From Jannaschia helgolandensis (GTDB lineage: Bacteria > Pseudomonadota > Alphaproteobacteria > Rhodobacterales > Rhodobacteraceae), in assembly GCF_900109285.1 (NCBI RefSeq), contig NZ_FNZQ01000001.1:1269001-1333000 (forward strand): DNA of 64,000 nt. The letters run 5' to 3'. A model generated the notes under the pieces. It saw only the letters and a list, made by a program, of their open reading frames with translations. It was not told the DNA's origin and made no database searches. Made by a program: the position numbers and the translations under genes. Shown here one piece after another: positions 33,688-42,553 of the stretch. Within the stretch, counting starts at the first letter, position 1. Each line of letters begins with the position of its first letter.

Positions 33688-34028
33688 GCTTTGATTATGC
33701 CGCGCAGAAAGCCGCGACGGAGGCGCTCTGGGCGGAGATGTCGGCGCAGCACGACCTGCCGCATCAGGGCCAGTTGGACCTGCATTTCCGGGCTGGTGAC
33801 GGTGCGGATGCGACAGAATTCATGGGCTGGCTGGAAGACGCGGGATACGATGTCGAACATTACGAGGCCGACCCCGAGGATGAAGATGACCCGGAAGAGG
33901 CAATCGAAGTGCAGACCGGTGTCATGCCACTGACGCCCGAGACGATCCATGCCGAGGAGCGTCGCTGCACCGAGGCGGCGCTGCGTTTCGGGTTCACACC
34001 CGATGGCTGGGGATTTATCGGGGCATGA
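33684..34028 (+). CDS. RraB-domain (ribonuclease E inhibitor B-like) protein
   Basis: A 114-residue acidic protein of the RraB/DUF1260 fold: LPHQGQLDLHFRAGDGADAT, then FMGWLEDAGYDVEHYEADPE, then the C-terminal IHAEERRCTEAALRFGFTPD with GWGFIGA. RraB in enterobacteria inhibits RNase E, but these alphaproteobacterial proteins are untested there, so the role is inferred. It is coupled by ATGA overlaps to phoH before it and ybeY after it, placing it in an RNA-processing group. The acidic stretch DPEDEDDPEEAIE is unusual and could bind RNase or RNA-like surfaces. Confidence 0.75.
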   Translation: MSFDYAAQKAATEALWAEMSAQHDLPHQGQLDLHFRAGDGADATEFMGWLEDAGYDVEHYEADPEDEDDPEEAIEVQTGVMPLTPETIHAEERRCTEAALRFGFTPDGWGFIGA

Positions 34029-34492
34029 TCGCCGACGTGATCGTCGAAGACGCGCGCTGGATCGATCTGGAGCGTCTGGCGCAGATTGCCATTCCCGCAG
34101 CACTGCGCGGATCGGACCTGACCGGCGATTTCGAGGTCGCGGTCATGGGCTGCGACGATACGCGCATCGCCGCGTTGAACGCGGACTTTCGCGGCAAGCC
34201 CGTGCCGACCAACGTGCTGAGCTGGCCGTCCGGGGACCGCATGCCCGGCAAGGTGCCGGATGATACGGAGTTGGGCGATATCGCAATCGCCTTCGATACT
34301 TGCAGGCAAGAAGCTGCCGAGCAGGACAAGCCATTCGAAGCCCATGTCATTCATCTGCTGATCCATGCCACGCTGCATCTTCTGGGGCACGATCACCAGA
34401 CCGATGCGGAGGCGGCGCGCATGGAAGCGCTCGAAGTTAAAATCCTTGCCGGATTGGGTTTCCCCGATCCCTATGCGTCTGGTAGGGAATGA
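34025..34492 (+). CDS. ybeY: Endoribonuclease YbeY (16S rRNA maturation)
   Basis: A 155-residue metalloenzyme. The zinc site HATLHLLGHDH (HxxxHLxGxDH form) is at about residues 118-128. The N-terminal half carries the strands VEDARWIDLERL and DDTRIAALNADFRGK, followed by PTNVLSWPS. It processes the 3' end of 16S rRNA and takes part in ribosome quality control. It is coupled to the RraB-like gene upstream and lies between phoH and corC, the standard cluster. Confidence 0.93.
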   Translation: MIADVIVEDARWIDLERLAQIAIPAALRGSDLTGDFEVAVMGCDDTRIAALNADFRGKPVPTNVLSWPSGDRMPGKVPDDTELGDIAIAFDTCRQEAAEQDKPFEAHVIHLLIHATLHLLGHDHQTDAEAARMEALEVKILAGLGFPDPYASGRE

Positions 34493-34498
34493 TACGAC

Positions 34499-35419
34499 AT
34501 GCGCGAAGCGATGTTTCGCATCAACAGGAAGGGGCCACCGGGTCCGATGGACAACGACGGATCGTCTAGCGCCGCGCCGGGCGCGCAGGACGAAAATACA
34601 GCAAGCGACGGGCATATCGGTGCACGTCCGGGATTCATGGCGCGTGTTTTCGGCGGTTTGATGCCCGATCCACAGTTGCGAACCGATAACGTGGCGACAG
34701 CGCGTCCGATGCCTGGCCTTTTGAACCTTCGGCTGAAGCGGCTGGACGATGTGCTGATCCCGCGCGCCGAGGTGGTGGCCGTGCAGGTCGATATCTCGCT
34801 GCCGGATCTGGTTGCCAAATTCCGCCAGTCCGGGATGACGCGCCTGCCGGTGTTCGAGAATACGCTCGACGAGCCGCTGGGCATGATCCATTTGAAAGAT
34901 CTGGCGCTGAACCATGGATTCAACGGTGATCGCGACAAGACGTTCGACATGCGCCCCCTGCTGCGCAAGCTGATCTATGCGCCGCCGTCGATGCCCATTG
35001 GCGTGCTGCTGACCAAGATGCAGACGCAGCGCATCCATATGGCGCTGGTGATCGACGAATATGGTGGCGTCGACGGTCTGGTGACGCTGGAGGACCTGAT
35101 CGAACAGGTCATTGGCGAGATCGAGGACGAGCACGATCAGGAGGAAGGCAAGTTCTGGCGGCAGGAGAAGACCGGCTGCTATCTGGCGCTGGCCCGCACG
35201 CCCATCGACGATTTTCAGGACGAGATCGGTTTTCGGCTGGTTGACTCCGAGGATGAAGAAGAGGTCGATACGCTGGGCGGGCTGGTGTTCATGCTGGCCG
35301 GGCGTGTGCCCGAACGCGGCGAGGTCATTCCCCATCCGTCGGGCGCCGAGATCGAGGTAGTCGACGCCGACCCCCGCCGGATCAAGCGTCTGCGCCTTCG
35401 TATGCCGCAAGCCGCCTGA
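34499..35419 (+). CDS. corC: HlyC/CorC family CBS-domain protein
   Basis: A 306-residue soluble member of the family: two CBS domains (about residues 85-205: RLDDVLIPRAEVVAVQVDI, RLPVFENTLDEPLGMIHLKD, IHMALVIDEYGGVDGLVTLE) followed by the CorC_HlyC domain (FQDEIGFRLVDSEDEEEVDT, LGGLVFMLAG). It lacks the N-terminal DUF21 membrane domain of its longer relatives. CorC is linked to Mg/Co homeostasis or resistance. It lies 6 bases after ybeY and 2 bases before lnt, so the three are very likely co-transcribed. Confidence 0.9.
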   Translation: MREAMFRINRKGPPGPMDNDGSSSAAPGAQDENTASDGHIGARPGFMARVFGGLMPDPQLRTDNVATARPMPGLLNLRLKRLDDVLIPRAEVVAVQVDISLPDLVAKFRQSGMTRLPVFENTLDEPLGMIHLKDLALNHGFNGDRDKTFDMRPLLRKLIYAPPSMPIGVLLTKMQTQRIHMALVIDEYGGVDGLVTLEDLIEQVIGEIEDEHDQEEGKFWRQEKTGCYLALARTPIDDFQDEIGFRLVDSEDEEEVDTLGGLVFMLAGRVPERGEVIPHPSGAEIEVVDADPRRIKRLRLRMPQAA

Positions 35420-35421
35420 GA

Positions 35422-36900
35422 ATGCGCCACCTTCACCACCTTCTTCCCGTTCTCGCGGGACTTGCCGCCGCGTTGGGTCAGGCCCCGTGGGAGTTGTGGT
35501 GGCTGGCGCTGCCGGCCTATGTCGTCGGGATCTATTCCATCACGGTGGCGCGCTGGCCCTTCCTGGCCGGTCTGCTGTTCGGCATGGCCCATTTCGCGCT
35601 TGCCCTGAACTGGATCATAGAACCTTTCCTGGTGGACGCGGCCCTGACCGGATGGCTCGCACCTTTCGCCCTGCTTGGCTTCTCATTGGGTTTCGGGCTG
35701 TTCTGGGCGGTTGCAGGCTGGCTGGGGATGCGCCTGTCGGGCGGGCCTATCGGGGTCGGCGTGGCGCTGGCGGGGGCCGAGCTTTTGCGGTCCTACGTGC
35801 TGACCGGGTTTCCCTGGGGCCTGCCGGGGCATATCCTGATCGGATCGCCTGCCCTTACGGCATCGGCCTATGTCGGTGCGCATGGGTTGGGTTTGATGGT
35901 GCTTCTGGGAGCTGCCCTGATCGCGGCGCGGACCCCGGTGCGGATGGCATCGGGGGTCGCGATATGGCTGTTGCCATTCGGTCTGGCACTGACCCTGCCG
36001 GATGCACCCGCCGTGCCCGACGATGCGCCGGTCATCCGGCTGGTGCAGCCGAATGCGCCGCAAAGTCAGAAATGGGACCCGGATTTCATTTACGTATTCT
36101 TCCAGCGCGGGCTTGCCGAAACCGCGGCCGCTCCGCTTGGCCGAGCGCCGGATGCCGTCGTCTGGCCCGAAACATCTCTGCCACAGCTTTTGCGATACTC
36201 CGACGATCTGCGGCCTGTCATCGCCACGGCGGCGGGTGGCAAACCGGTCGTCATCGGAGCGCAGCGATACGGCGAGGACGGCAGGCCGCGGAATTCGGTC
36301 GTGATGCTGACGGGTGAGGGGGGCGACGTCGCCCAGGTACAGGACAAGTTCCGACTGGTTCCGTTCGGAGAATACCTGCCCCTGAAGGGCTTTTTTGAAA
36401 TGTTCGGATTAGGCCCCCTCGCGGCGCAGCTGGCGGGTGGCTTCGTGCCGGGCGACGGACCTGTTCTGATGGACCTGCCGGAAATCGGAACGGTGTTGCC
36501 CCTGATTTGTTACGAAACCATCTTTCCCCAGATATTGCGGCAGGTAGATCGCCCGAAGGCGATTCTGAACCTGACCAACGACGCCTGGTTCGGAGCCAAT
36601 GCGGGGCCGCAGCAGCATCTGGCTCTGGCGCGGTTGCGATCAGCCGAATCCGGTCTGCCGCTGCTGCGCGCCGCGAATACCGGGGTATCGGCGGTCATCG
36701 ACGCGCGGGGCAACATTCTCGGGTCGCTGCCACTGGGAGAGGCCGGGCACCTCGACGCAGCCTTGCCGCCCGCACTGCCCCCGACGCTTTATATCATGAC
36801 TGGAGACTGGGCGGCTCTCATGGTGTTGCTGCTCCTGACTGCATTTCTGCTGTGGCACAGGGTTCGAAATCCGGTTGCCCTCGTTCGCAATCCCACCTAG
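35422..36900 (+). CDS. lnt: Apolipoprotein N-acyltransferase
   Basis: A 492-residue integral membrane enzyme that adds the third acyl chain to lipoproteins, in the inner membrane. About six N-terminal hydrophobic segments are followed by the periplasmic nitrilase-fold domain. Its catalytic triad is visible as Glu in VVWPETSLPQ, Lys in VQDKFRLVPFGEYLP, and Cys in LPLICYETIFPQ. The last segment (WAALMVLLLLTAFLLWHRV) returns to the membrane. Start ATG 35422 immediately follows corC. The many lipoproteins in this window (lipocalin, TPR proteins, the OmpA-like protein, the GCEHW lipoprotein) would be its substrates. Confidence 0.95.
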   Translation: MRHLHHLLPVLAGLAAALGQAPWELWWLALPAYVVGIYSITVARWPFLAGLLFGMAHFALALNWIIEPFLVDAALTGWLAPFALLGFSLGFGLFWAVAGWLGMRLSGGPIGVGVALAGAELLRSYVLTGFPWGLPGHILIGSPALTASAYVGAHGLGLMVLLGAALIAARTPVRMASGVAIWLLPFGLALTLPDAPAVPDDAPVIRLVQPNAPQSQKWDPDFIYVFFQRGLAETAAAPLGRAPDAVVWPETSLPQLLRYSDDLRPVIATAAGGKPVVIGAQRYGEDGRPRNSVVMLTGEGGDVAQVQDKFRLVPFGEYLPLKGFFEMFGLGPLAAQLAGGFVPGDGPVLMDLPEIGTVLPLICYETIFPQILRQVDRPKAILNLTNDAWFGANAGPQQHLALARLRSAESGLPLLRAANTGVSAVIDARGNILGSLPLGEAGHLDAALPPALPPTLYIMTGDWAALMVLLLLTAFLLWHRVRNPVALVRNPT

Positions 36901-36910
36901 CGAAGACACC

Positions 36911-36958
36911 AACCGTCCCAACGGCTTCCTGACGGGGCGCGGTTCATAATCGGAGCAC
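36911..36958 (+). promoter_or_regulatory. SAM/SAH riboswitch upstream of metK
   Basis: The leader contains CCGTC (36913-36917) pairing with GACGG (36931-36935), a loop with AACGGCTTCCTGACG and the conserved AATCGGAGCA (36948-36957) that is both the pseudoknot strand and the ribosome-binding site, 4-7 bases before ATG 36962. The GGAG pairs with the loop UUCC (one G-U). This matches the small H-type SAM/SAH riboswitch found in Rhodobacterales before metK. Confidence 0.85.
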
Positions 36959-36961
36959 TTC

Positions 36962-38146
36962 ATGAGCAGTCGCAAGAATTATTCCTTCACCTCGGAATCC
37001 GTGTCCGAAGGTCACCCTGACAAGGTCTGTGACCGGATTTCGGACGCCGTCCTCGACGCTTTTCTGGCCGAGGAACCGGAGGCCCGCGTCGCCTGCGAAA
37101 CCTTCGCGACGACAAACCGCGTGGTGATCGGTGGCGAGGTGGGGCTGTCCGACAAGGCGGCGCTGGACGACTACTTGGGTCGTATTGAGCAGATCGCCCG
37201 CGATTGCATCCGCGATATAGGTTACGAACAGGACAAGTTTCATCACGCCACGGTCGAGGTGACGAATCTTCTGCACGGCCAGTCGGCGCATATTGCCAAG
37301 GGTGTGGACGCGACCAACCAGAAGGAAGAGGGCGCGGGCGATCAGGGGATCATGTTCGGCTATGCCTGTTCCGAGACACCCGATTTGATGCCCGCGCCCA
37401 TCCACTACGCCCATGCGATGCTGCGCCGTCTTGCCGAAGTGCGAAAGGACGGGACCGAACCAACGCTGCTGCCGGACGCCAAGTCGCAGCTGACGTTGCG
37501 TTATGAAGACGGCGTGCCGGTGGCGGTCGAGTCCATCGTCCTGTCGACGCAGCACGCGCATGAGACGCAGACGCAGGCCGACATCCGCGCCATCGTTGAG
37601 CCGTATATCCGCGACGTTCTGCCCGACGGCTGGATTCATGACGATACGGTCTGGCACGTGAACCCGACCGGCATCTTCGTGATCGGCGGGCCGGACGGCG
37701 ATGCGGGCCTCACCGGGCGCAAGATCATCGTCGATACCTATGGGGGCGCGGCCCCGCATGGCGGCGGAGCTTTCTCGGGCAAGGACCCGACCAAGGTGGA
37801 TCGTTCCGCCGCCTATGCTGCGCGGTATCTGGCGAAGAACGTAGTCGCCGCCGGACTGGCGACACGCTGCACACTGCAACTGTCGTACGCGATCGGTGTG
37901 GCGAAGCCGCTGTCGATCTATGTCGATACGCATGGCACCGGGCAGGTCGAAGAGCCTGCGATCGAACGCGCGCTGGATCGGGTGATGGATCTGACGCCGC
38001 GCGGCATCCGCATACATCTGGGCCTGAACAAGCCGATTTATCAGCGCACGGCTGCCTATGGTCACTTCGGTCGTGCGCCCGAGGCGGACGGTGGTTTTTC
38101 GTGGGAGCGGACGGATCTGGCCGAAAAGATCGCCACCGAAGTCTGA
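36962..38146 (+). CDS. metK: S-adenosylmethionine synthase
   Basis: A 394-residue methionine adenosyltransferase. Canonical motifs: [13 protein letters not shown] near residue 20, [15 protein letters not shown] near 125, and [19 protein letters not shown] near 265. It makes S-adenosylmethionine from methionine and ATP. It is preceded by a SAM/SAH riboswitch overlapping its ribosome site, so SAM accumulation should repress its own synthesis by blocking translation. It is convergent with ribD, with only 9 bases between stop codons and no separate terminator stem that I can see. Confidence 0.98.
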   Translation: MSSRKNYSFTSESVSEGHPDKVCDRISDAVLDAFLAEEPEARVACETFATTNRVVIGGEVGLSDKAALDDYLGRIEQIARDCIRDIGYEQDKFHHATVEVTNLLHGQSAHIAKGVDATNQKEEGAGDQGIMFGYACSETPDLMPAPIHYAHAMLRRLAEVRKDGTEPTLLPDAKSQLTLRYEDGVPVAVESIVLSTQHAHETQTQADIRAIVEPYIRDVLPDGWIHDDTVWHVNPTGIFVIGGPDGDAGLTGRKIIVDTYGGAAPHGGGAFSGKDPTKVDRSAAYAARYLAKNVVAAGLATRCTLQLSYAIGVAKPLSIYVDTHGTGQVEEPAIERALDRVMDLTPRGIRIHLGLNKPIYQRTAAYGHFGRAPEADGGFSWERTDLAEKIATEV

Positions 38147-38155
38147 CCGGATGGT

Positions 38156-39241
38156 CTAACCGGCGGTCCAGCGGTGCAGGATGTCGGGCCCCAGCGTTCG
38201 AACCTCCGACAGGCGCAGACGCGGCGCATCGGACAGGGCGCTGAGCCCCATTGCCCCGAGTGCGGGCGTGCCCTCGGCCCCCAGGGCCAGTCCGGCGGTA
38301 TAGCAATCCAGCCGGTCCACCAGGTTTCCGGACAGCAATGCCGCGGCCAACGTGCCACCGCCCTCGCAATATAGCCGCGTCAATCCGCGCCGGGCCAGTT
38401 CAGACAGCGCGGCCGTCAGGTCGACATGCCCACCCGGCCCGGCGGGGCAGGCAATCAGGCTGACACCCCTGGCTGAGAAGGCGGCGCGGCGATCTTCTGG
38501 CGCTTTGCTGCCGTGCACCATCCAGACCGGGGCCGTGCCACGGGTCATTGCACTGTCGACAGGCAGGTCCAGACGCCGGGACAGGACAATGCGGACGGGC
38601 TGCGGCACCTCGCCCATTCCGCGCACCGTCAGTTGCGGATCGTCATTGCGTGCGGTTCCGGCACCGACCATCACGGCATCGTGGCAAGCCCGCTGCGCAT
38701 GGACATGAGCCCGTGCTTCCGGTCCGGTGATCCACTGACTGTCGCCGCTTGCCGTCGCGATACGACCATCGATACTGGTGGCGAGTTTCAACGTAACAAA
38801 CGGGCGACCCTGCGCGAGGCGTGTCAGAAACCCTTGCTGCAGCGACCTTGCCTCGCTGTCCAGAACGCCTTCAATCACTTCTATCCCGGCGGCCCTCAGC
38901 ATCGCGATCCCGCCCCCATCGACGCGGGGGTCCGGATCGCGAGCGGCGATAACGACCCGCGCGATACCCGCATCGATCAGGGCCTGCGCGCATGGCGGGG
39001 TCGCGCCATGGTGCGCGCAAGGCTCCAGCGTGACATAGGCCGTTGCCCCGCGCGCCGCACCACCGGCCTGAGCCAAGGCGCGTGTTTCGGCATGAGGCCT
39101 GCCCCCGTCGGCGGTCCGCGCGCGGCCCAGGATCACGCCATGCCGTTCGATCACACAGCCGACGGCCGGGTTTGGCCAGACCCGGCCCAGACCGCGCCGT
39201 GCCAGACCCAGGGCGTGGGCCATGAAGCGGGGATCGATCAC
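38156..39241 (-). CDS. ribD: Bifunctional riboflavin biosynthesis deaminase/reductase
   Basis: A 361-residue RibD. The N-terminal deaminase domain has the zinc ligands HAETRALAQ and [11 protein letters not shown]; the C-terminal reductase domain has [14 protein letters not shown] and the [14 protein letters not shown] motif. It performs the second and third steps of riboflavin synthesis. The start is probably GTG 39241, whose bases overlap the nrdR stop (GTGA); the in-frame ATG at 39223 is an alternative. An nrdR-ribD arrangement is common in Proteobacteria; ribE and ribB are not in this window. Confidence 0.95.
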   Translation of the reverse strand: MIDPRFMAHALGLARRGLGRVWPNPAVGCVIERHGVILGRARTADGGRPHAETRALAQAGGAARGATAYVTLEPCAHHGATPPCAQALIDAGIARVVIAARDPDPRVDGGGIAMLRAAGIEVIEGVLDSEARSLQQGFLTRLAQGRPFVTLKLATSIDGRIATASGDSQWITGPEARAHVHAQRACHDAVMVGAGTARNDDPQLTVRGMGEVPQPVRIVLSRRLDLPVDSAMTRGTAPVWMVHGSKAPEDRRAAFSARGVSLIACPAGPGGHVDLTAALSELARRGLTRLYCEGGGTLAAALLSGNLVDRLDCYTAGLALGAEGTPALGAMGLSALSDAPRLRLSEVRTLGPDILHRWTAG

Positions 39242-39699
39242 GGGTCGGCGGGGGGGCGCAGTTCGTGAACGAAGTCTTCGAAGTCGTCTGCGGCCTGGAA
39301 GTTCTTGTAGACGCTGGCAAAACGAACGTAGGCGACGGTGTCTATCCGGGCGAGGCTTTCCATCACGATCTCGCCGATCGTGGTTGACTTGATGTCGGTA
39401 TCGCCCATCGATTCCAACCGCCGCACGATGCCGGAAATCATCTGATCGATCCGTTCAGGATCGACGGGCCGCTTCTGCATCGAGATGCGGATCGAGCGCT
39501 CCAGCTTGGCACGGTCGAATTCCTCGCGTTTGCCGCTGGATTTAATAACCACCAAATCGCGTAGTTGCACCCGTTCATAGGTCGTGAACCGGCCCCCGCA
39601 GGACGGACAGAACCGACGTCTGCGGATGGCGACGTGATCTTCGGCCGGTCGGGAATCCTTCACCTGGGTGTCGACATTTCCGCAGAAGGGGCAACGCAT
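39238..39699 (-). CDS. nrdR: Transcriptional repressor NrdR
   Basis: A 153-residue repressor of ribonucleotide reductase genes. The N-terminal zinc ribbon has CPFC (residues 3-6) and CPSC (31-34), and the ATP-cone domain ([47 protein letters not shown]) follows. It senses dATP and ATP. It heads a coupled pair with ribD. I did not find a clear NrdR box in this window, which fits as its targets lie elsewhere. Confidence 0.96.
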   Translation of the reverse strand: MRCPFCGNVDTQVKDSRPAEDHVAIRRRRFCPSCGGRFTTYERVQLRDLVVIKSSGKREEFDRAKLERSIRISMQKRPVDPERIDQMISGIVRRLESMGDTDIKSTTIGEIVMESLARIDTVAYVRFASVYKNFQAADDFEDFVHELRPPADP

Positions 39700-39946
39700 G
39701 ATAGATCTCCGGGTCTTCGGTCCAGCGACATCTGGCGCAAGGGACCAATCCTAGGTGCGCGGGTAGTGTGCCGTTCTAATGGTGGTGTGGCAAGTGCGAT
39801 GCGGCATCTTCCAATGTGCCTCCGCGTCTAGCCGGACCCCGTGCGGGCAGCGGACGTCCGCGCAAACTCGGGTTGCGGCATGTTTCCTTGACCTGACGAC
39901 AGCCGAGCCCGCAACCTGTTCCGACACAGTTGAAAGGGATCAGAAC

Positions 39947-40159
39947 ATGAGTATCGCCCGCGTAACAGAAATTTCCGCTACCTCGAAGAAGAGCTTCGAT
40001 GACGCCGTGGCCCTCGGTGTCGAACGCGCCAACGACACATTGCGCAATGTCCAGAGCGCCTGGGTCAAGGAGCAGTATGTCCGCGTCGAGGACGGAAAGG
40101 TGGACCACTATCAGGTCAACATGATGGTGACGTTCATCCTCGAAGACGGGAAGAAGTAG
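39947..40159 (+). CDS. Dodecin family flavin-binding protein
   Basis: A 70-residue dodecin: MSIARVTEISATSKKSFDDA, then VALGVERANDTLRNVQSAWV, then KEQYVRVEDGKVDHYQVNMM. The alternating KSFDDAV helix and VKEQ(x)V(R)V(E)DG(K)V(D)xY(x)V pattern are characteristic. Dodecins assemble as hollow 12-mers that bind flavins or CoA and may store or buffer them. AAAGGGA lies about 8 bases before ATG 39947. A terminator follows. It is divergent from nrdR across 247 bases and next to a riboflavin gene, which fits its flavin role, although it is not in that operon. Confidence 0.9.
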   Translation: MSIARVTEISATSKKSFDDAVALGVERANDTLRNVQSAWVKEQYVRVEDGKVDHYQVNMMVTFILEDGKK

Positions 40160-40193
40160 TCCGGAAGGTACTAGATACCGCGTTGCCATGCGG

Positions 40194-40220
40194 CAGCGGG
40201 AGCGCTCCTCCCGCTGTTGT
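40194..40220 (+). terminator. Terminator after dodecin
   Basis: CAGCGGGAG and CTCCCGCTG form a perfect 9-bp stem with a 5-base loop, 34 bases after the dodecin stop, followed by TTGTGT. Confidence 0.6.
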
Positions 40221-40246
40221 GTGAGCCGTGAAAGACCCAGGGAATT

Positions 40247-40465
40247 CTATCGGGCCTCGGAAAGGTCTGTCGAATACCGGAGACGCGCAAAATCACTGGC
40301 GTATACCCGTGCCACGATTGCAGCGCTTTCAGCCGTGTAATACTCGGCCATCCGATCCGAGACATTGGTCGTGACGGGCCCACCGGTCAACGTCCGCGAT
40401 ACGACTATGGCACCAGAGACCTGGCCGCTCAGGTAATAGGATGACCTGAGCGGCACGCGGCTCAT
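40247..40465 (-). CDS. Possible small protein behind rpoD
   Basis: A 72-residue frame beginning 7 bases after the rpoD stop, with third-position G/C preference like neighbouring genes but only a weak ribosome site. The sequence (SYYLSGQVSGAIVVSRTLTG, then SAAIVARVYASDFARLR) has no hydrophobic anchor and no family I recognise. It may be a real gene read through from rpoD or a chance frame. Confidence 0.35.
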   Translation of the reverse strand: MSRVPLRSSYYLSGQVSGAIVVSRTLTGGPVTTNVSDRMAEYYTAESAAIVARVYASDFARLRYSTDLSEAR

Positions 40466-40472
40466 ATTTCAC

Positions 40473-42470
40473 TTACTGATCGAGGAACGAACGCAGTTTG
40501 CGCGACCGCGACGGATGCTTCAGTTTGCGCAGCGCCTTCGCCTCGATCTGACGGATGCGTTCGCGGGTCACCGAGAACTGCTGGCCGACCTCTTCCAGGG
40601 TGTGATCGGTATTCATACCAATGCCGAACCGCATCCGCAGGACGCGTTCCTCGCGCGGGGTCAGCGATGCCAAGACACGCGTCGTCGTCTCTTTCAGGTT
40701 TTCCTGAATGGCACTGTCCAGCGGCAGAACGGCGTTCTTGTCCTCGATGAAATCTCCAAGCTGGCTGTCCTCCTCGTCGCCGATCGGCGTTTCGAGCGAG
40801 ATCGGCTCCTTGGCGATCTTCATCACCTTGCGAACCTTTTCCAGCGGCATCTGCAGCTTGGCGGCCAGTTCTTCGGGTGTCGGTTCGCGACCGATCTCGT
40901 GCAGCATCTGGCGGCCGGTGCGGACCAGCTTGTTGATCGTCTCGATCATGTGGACCGGGATACGGATCGTGCGGGCCTGATCGGCGATGCTGCGCGTGAT
41001 CGCCTGACGAATCCACCACGTCGCATAAGTCGAGAACTTGTACCCGCGACGATACTCGAACTTGTCGACGGCCTTCATCAGACCGATGTTGCCTTCCTGA
41101 ATGAGATCGAGGAATTGCAGGCCGCGATTGGTGTATTTCTTGGCAATGGAAATCACGAGACGCAGGTTGGCTTCGACCATTTCCTTCTTGGCCTGACGGG
41201 CTTCCTTCTCGCCCTTCTGGACCTGGTTCACGATGCGGCGGAACTCGTTGATGTCGACGCCGACGTATTGACCAACCTGTGCCATGTCGCCGCGCAATTC
41301 ATCGACCTTGTCGCGCGACCGCTCGAACAGGGCCTGCCAGCCGCGCCCGGTCTTCTCGGTCATGCGATCGACCCAGCCCGGGTCCAGTTCATGGCCGCGA
41401 TATTCCTCGATGAATTCGCGACGGTTGATGCGCGCCTGATCCGCCAGCTTCACCATGCCCGAGTCGATGGACATGATCCGACGATTGATCCCGTAGAGCT
41501 GGTCGATCAGGGCTTCGATCCGGTTGTTGTGCAAATGCAGCGCATTGACCAGTTCGACGATCTCGGAGCGCAGCTTTTGATACTCGTCCTCGGCCTTGTT
41601 CGAGAACGTATCGTCCTCGTTCAGCGTGGCGCTGATCCGGAGGTCCTGCATCTCGGCCAGCTTGATGTAGTCGTTTGCGATCACGTCGAGCGTTTCCAGG
41701 ACACGCGGCTTCAAAGCCGCCTCCATCGCGGCCAGCGACATATTCGCGCCTTCGTCTTCGTCGTCTTCGTCATCCGCGTCCGTAATCGGATTGCCGTCGG
41801 CATCGAGTTCAGGCTTGGTGCCTGCGTCCGGAGCTGCCCCAGATACGGGAGCGGTGCCAACCACAGCAGTCTCGCTCTCCTCCTCCATCTGGTCGCCAAA
41901 TGTGGTTTCCAGATCGATCACGTCGCGCAGCAGAATATCCTCGGACAGCAATTCGTCCCGCCAGATCGTGATCGCCTGAAAGGTCAGCGGGCTTTCACAC
42001 AAACCCAGGATCATAGTATTGCGACCGGCCTCGATCCGCTTGGCGATGGCGATTTCGCCTTCGCGCGACAGCAATTCGACGGACCCCATTTCGCGCAGGT
42101 ACATCCGCACGGGATCATCGGTCCGGTCCAGCTTTTCGGCACCGCCCTCGGTCGTGGCAACGTCGCCACCCTTTTTCGACGCATCGACTACGGCAGTGGA
42201 CCCGCCAGACTGATCGTCGTCCTCGTCCTCGTCCTCGGTTTCCTCGGCCTCGACGATGTTGATGCCCATCTCGGACAGCATCGACATCACATCCTCGATC
42301 TGCTCGGACGATACCTGTTCGGGCGGCAGAACCTGGTTGAGTTGATCGTAGGTGATGTAGCCCCGCGTTCGTGCCTCGGCGATCATCTTTTTGACAGCCG
42401 CCTGGCTCATATCGAGCGAGTGATCGCCATCCGGATCCTGTTGCTTTTCGTCGTCCGTATCTTTGGCCAT
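40473..42470 (-). CDS. rpoD: Primary RNA polymerase sigma factor (sigma-70)
   Basis: A 665-residue group 1 sigma factor. Region 1.1, a variable acidic insert ([15 protein letters not shown], then the [19 protein letters not shown]-type stretch), and the core follow in order: region 2 with [20 protein letters not shown], region 3 with [18 protein letters not shown], and region 4 with the [21 protein letters not shown]. It directs housekeeping transcription. I start at ATG 42470 because GGAG lies 7 bases before it; the upstream in-frame ATG at 42503 has no ribosome site. It follows dnaG by 83 bases, the classic dnaG-rpoD macromolecular synthesis pair. Confidence 0.97.
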   Translation of the reverse strand: MAKDTDDEKQQDPDGDHSLDMSQAAVKKMIAEARTRGYITYDQLNQVLPPEQVSSEQIEDVMSMLSEMGINIVEAEETEDEDEDDDQSGGSTAVVDASKKGGDVATTEGGAEKLDRTDDPVRMYLREMGSVELLSREGEIAIAKRIEAGRNTMILGLCESPLTFQAITIWRDELLSEDILLRDVIDLETTFGDQMEEESETAVVGTAPVSGAAPDAGTKPELDADGNPITDADDEDDEDEGANMSLAAMEAALKPRVLETLDVIANDYIKLAEMQDLRISATLNEDDTFSNKAEDEYQKLRSEIVELVNALHLHNNRIEALIDQLYGINRRIMSIDSGMVKLADQARINRREFIEEYRGHELDPGWVDRMTEKTGRGWQALFERSRDKVDELRGDMAQVGQYVGVDINEFRRIVNQVQKGEKEARQAKKEMVEANLRLVISIAKKYTNRGLQFLDLIQEGNIGLMKAVDKFEYRRGYKFSTYATWWIRQAITRSIADQARTIRIPVHMIETINKLVRTGRQMLHEIGREPTPEELAAKLQMPLEKVRKVMKIAKEPISLETPIGDEEDSQLGDFIEDKNAVLPLDSAIQENLKETTTRVLASLTPREERVLRMRFGIGMNTDHTLEEVGQQFSVTRERIRQIEAKALRKLKHPSRSRKLRSFLDQ

Positions 42471-42553
42471 CGCCGCGCTCCGATCAGAGGAGTGATTCTT
42501 CATGGTTCGTCTGGCGAATCACTAGCGCGAATCGAACGGAGCCGCACCCCGAA

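Noticed and set aside
33860-35410. Long minus-strand open frame opposite ybeY and corC
   Set aside because: Antisense to two clearly recognised genes; no domain match.
36944-38065. Minus-strand open frame opposite metK
   Set aside because: Antisense shadow of metK.
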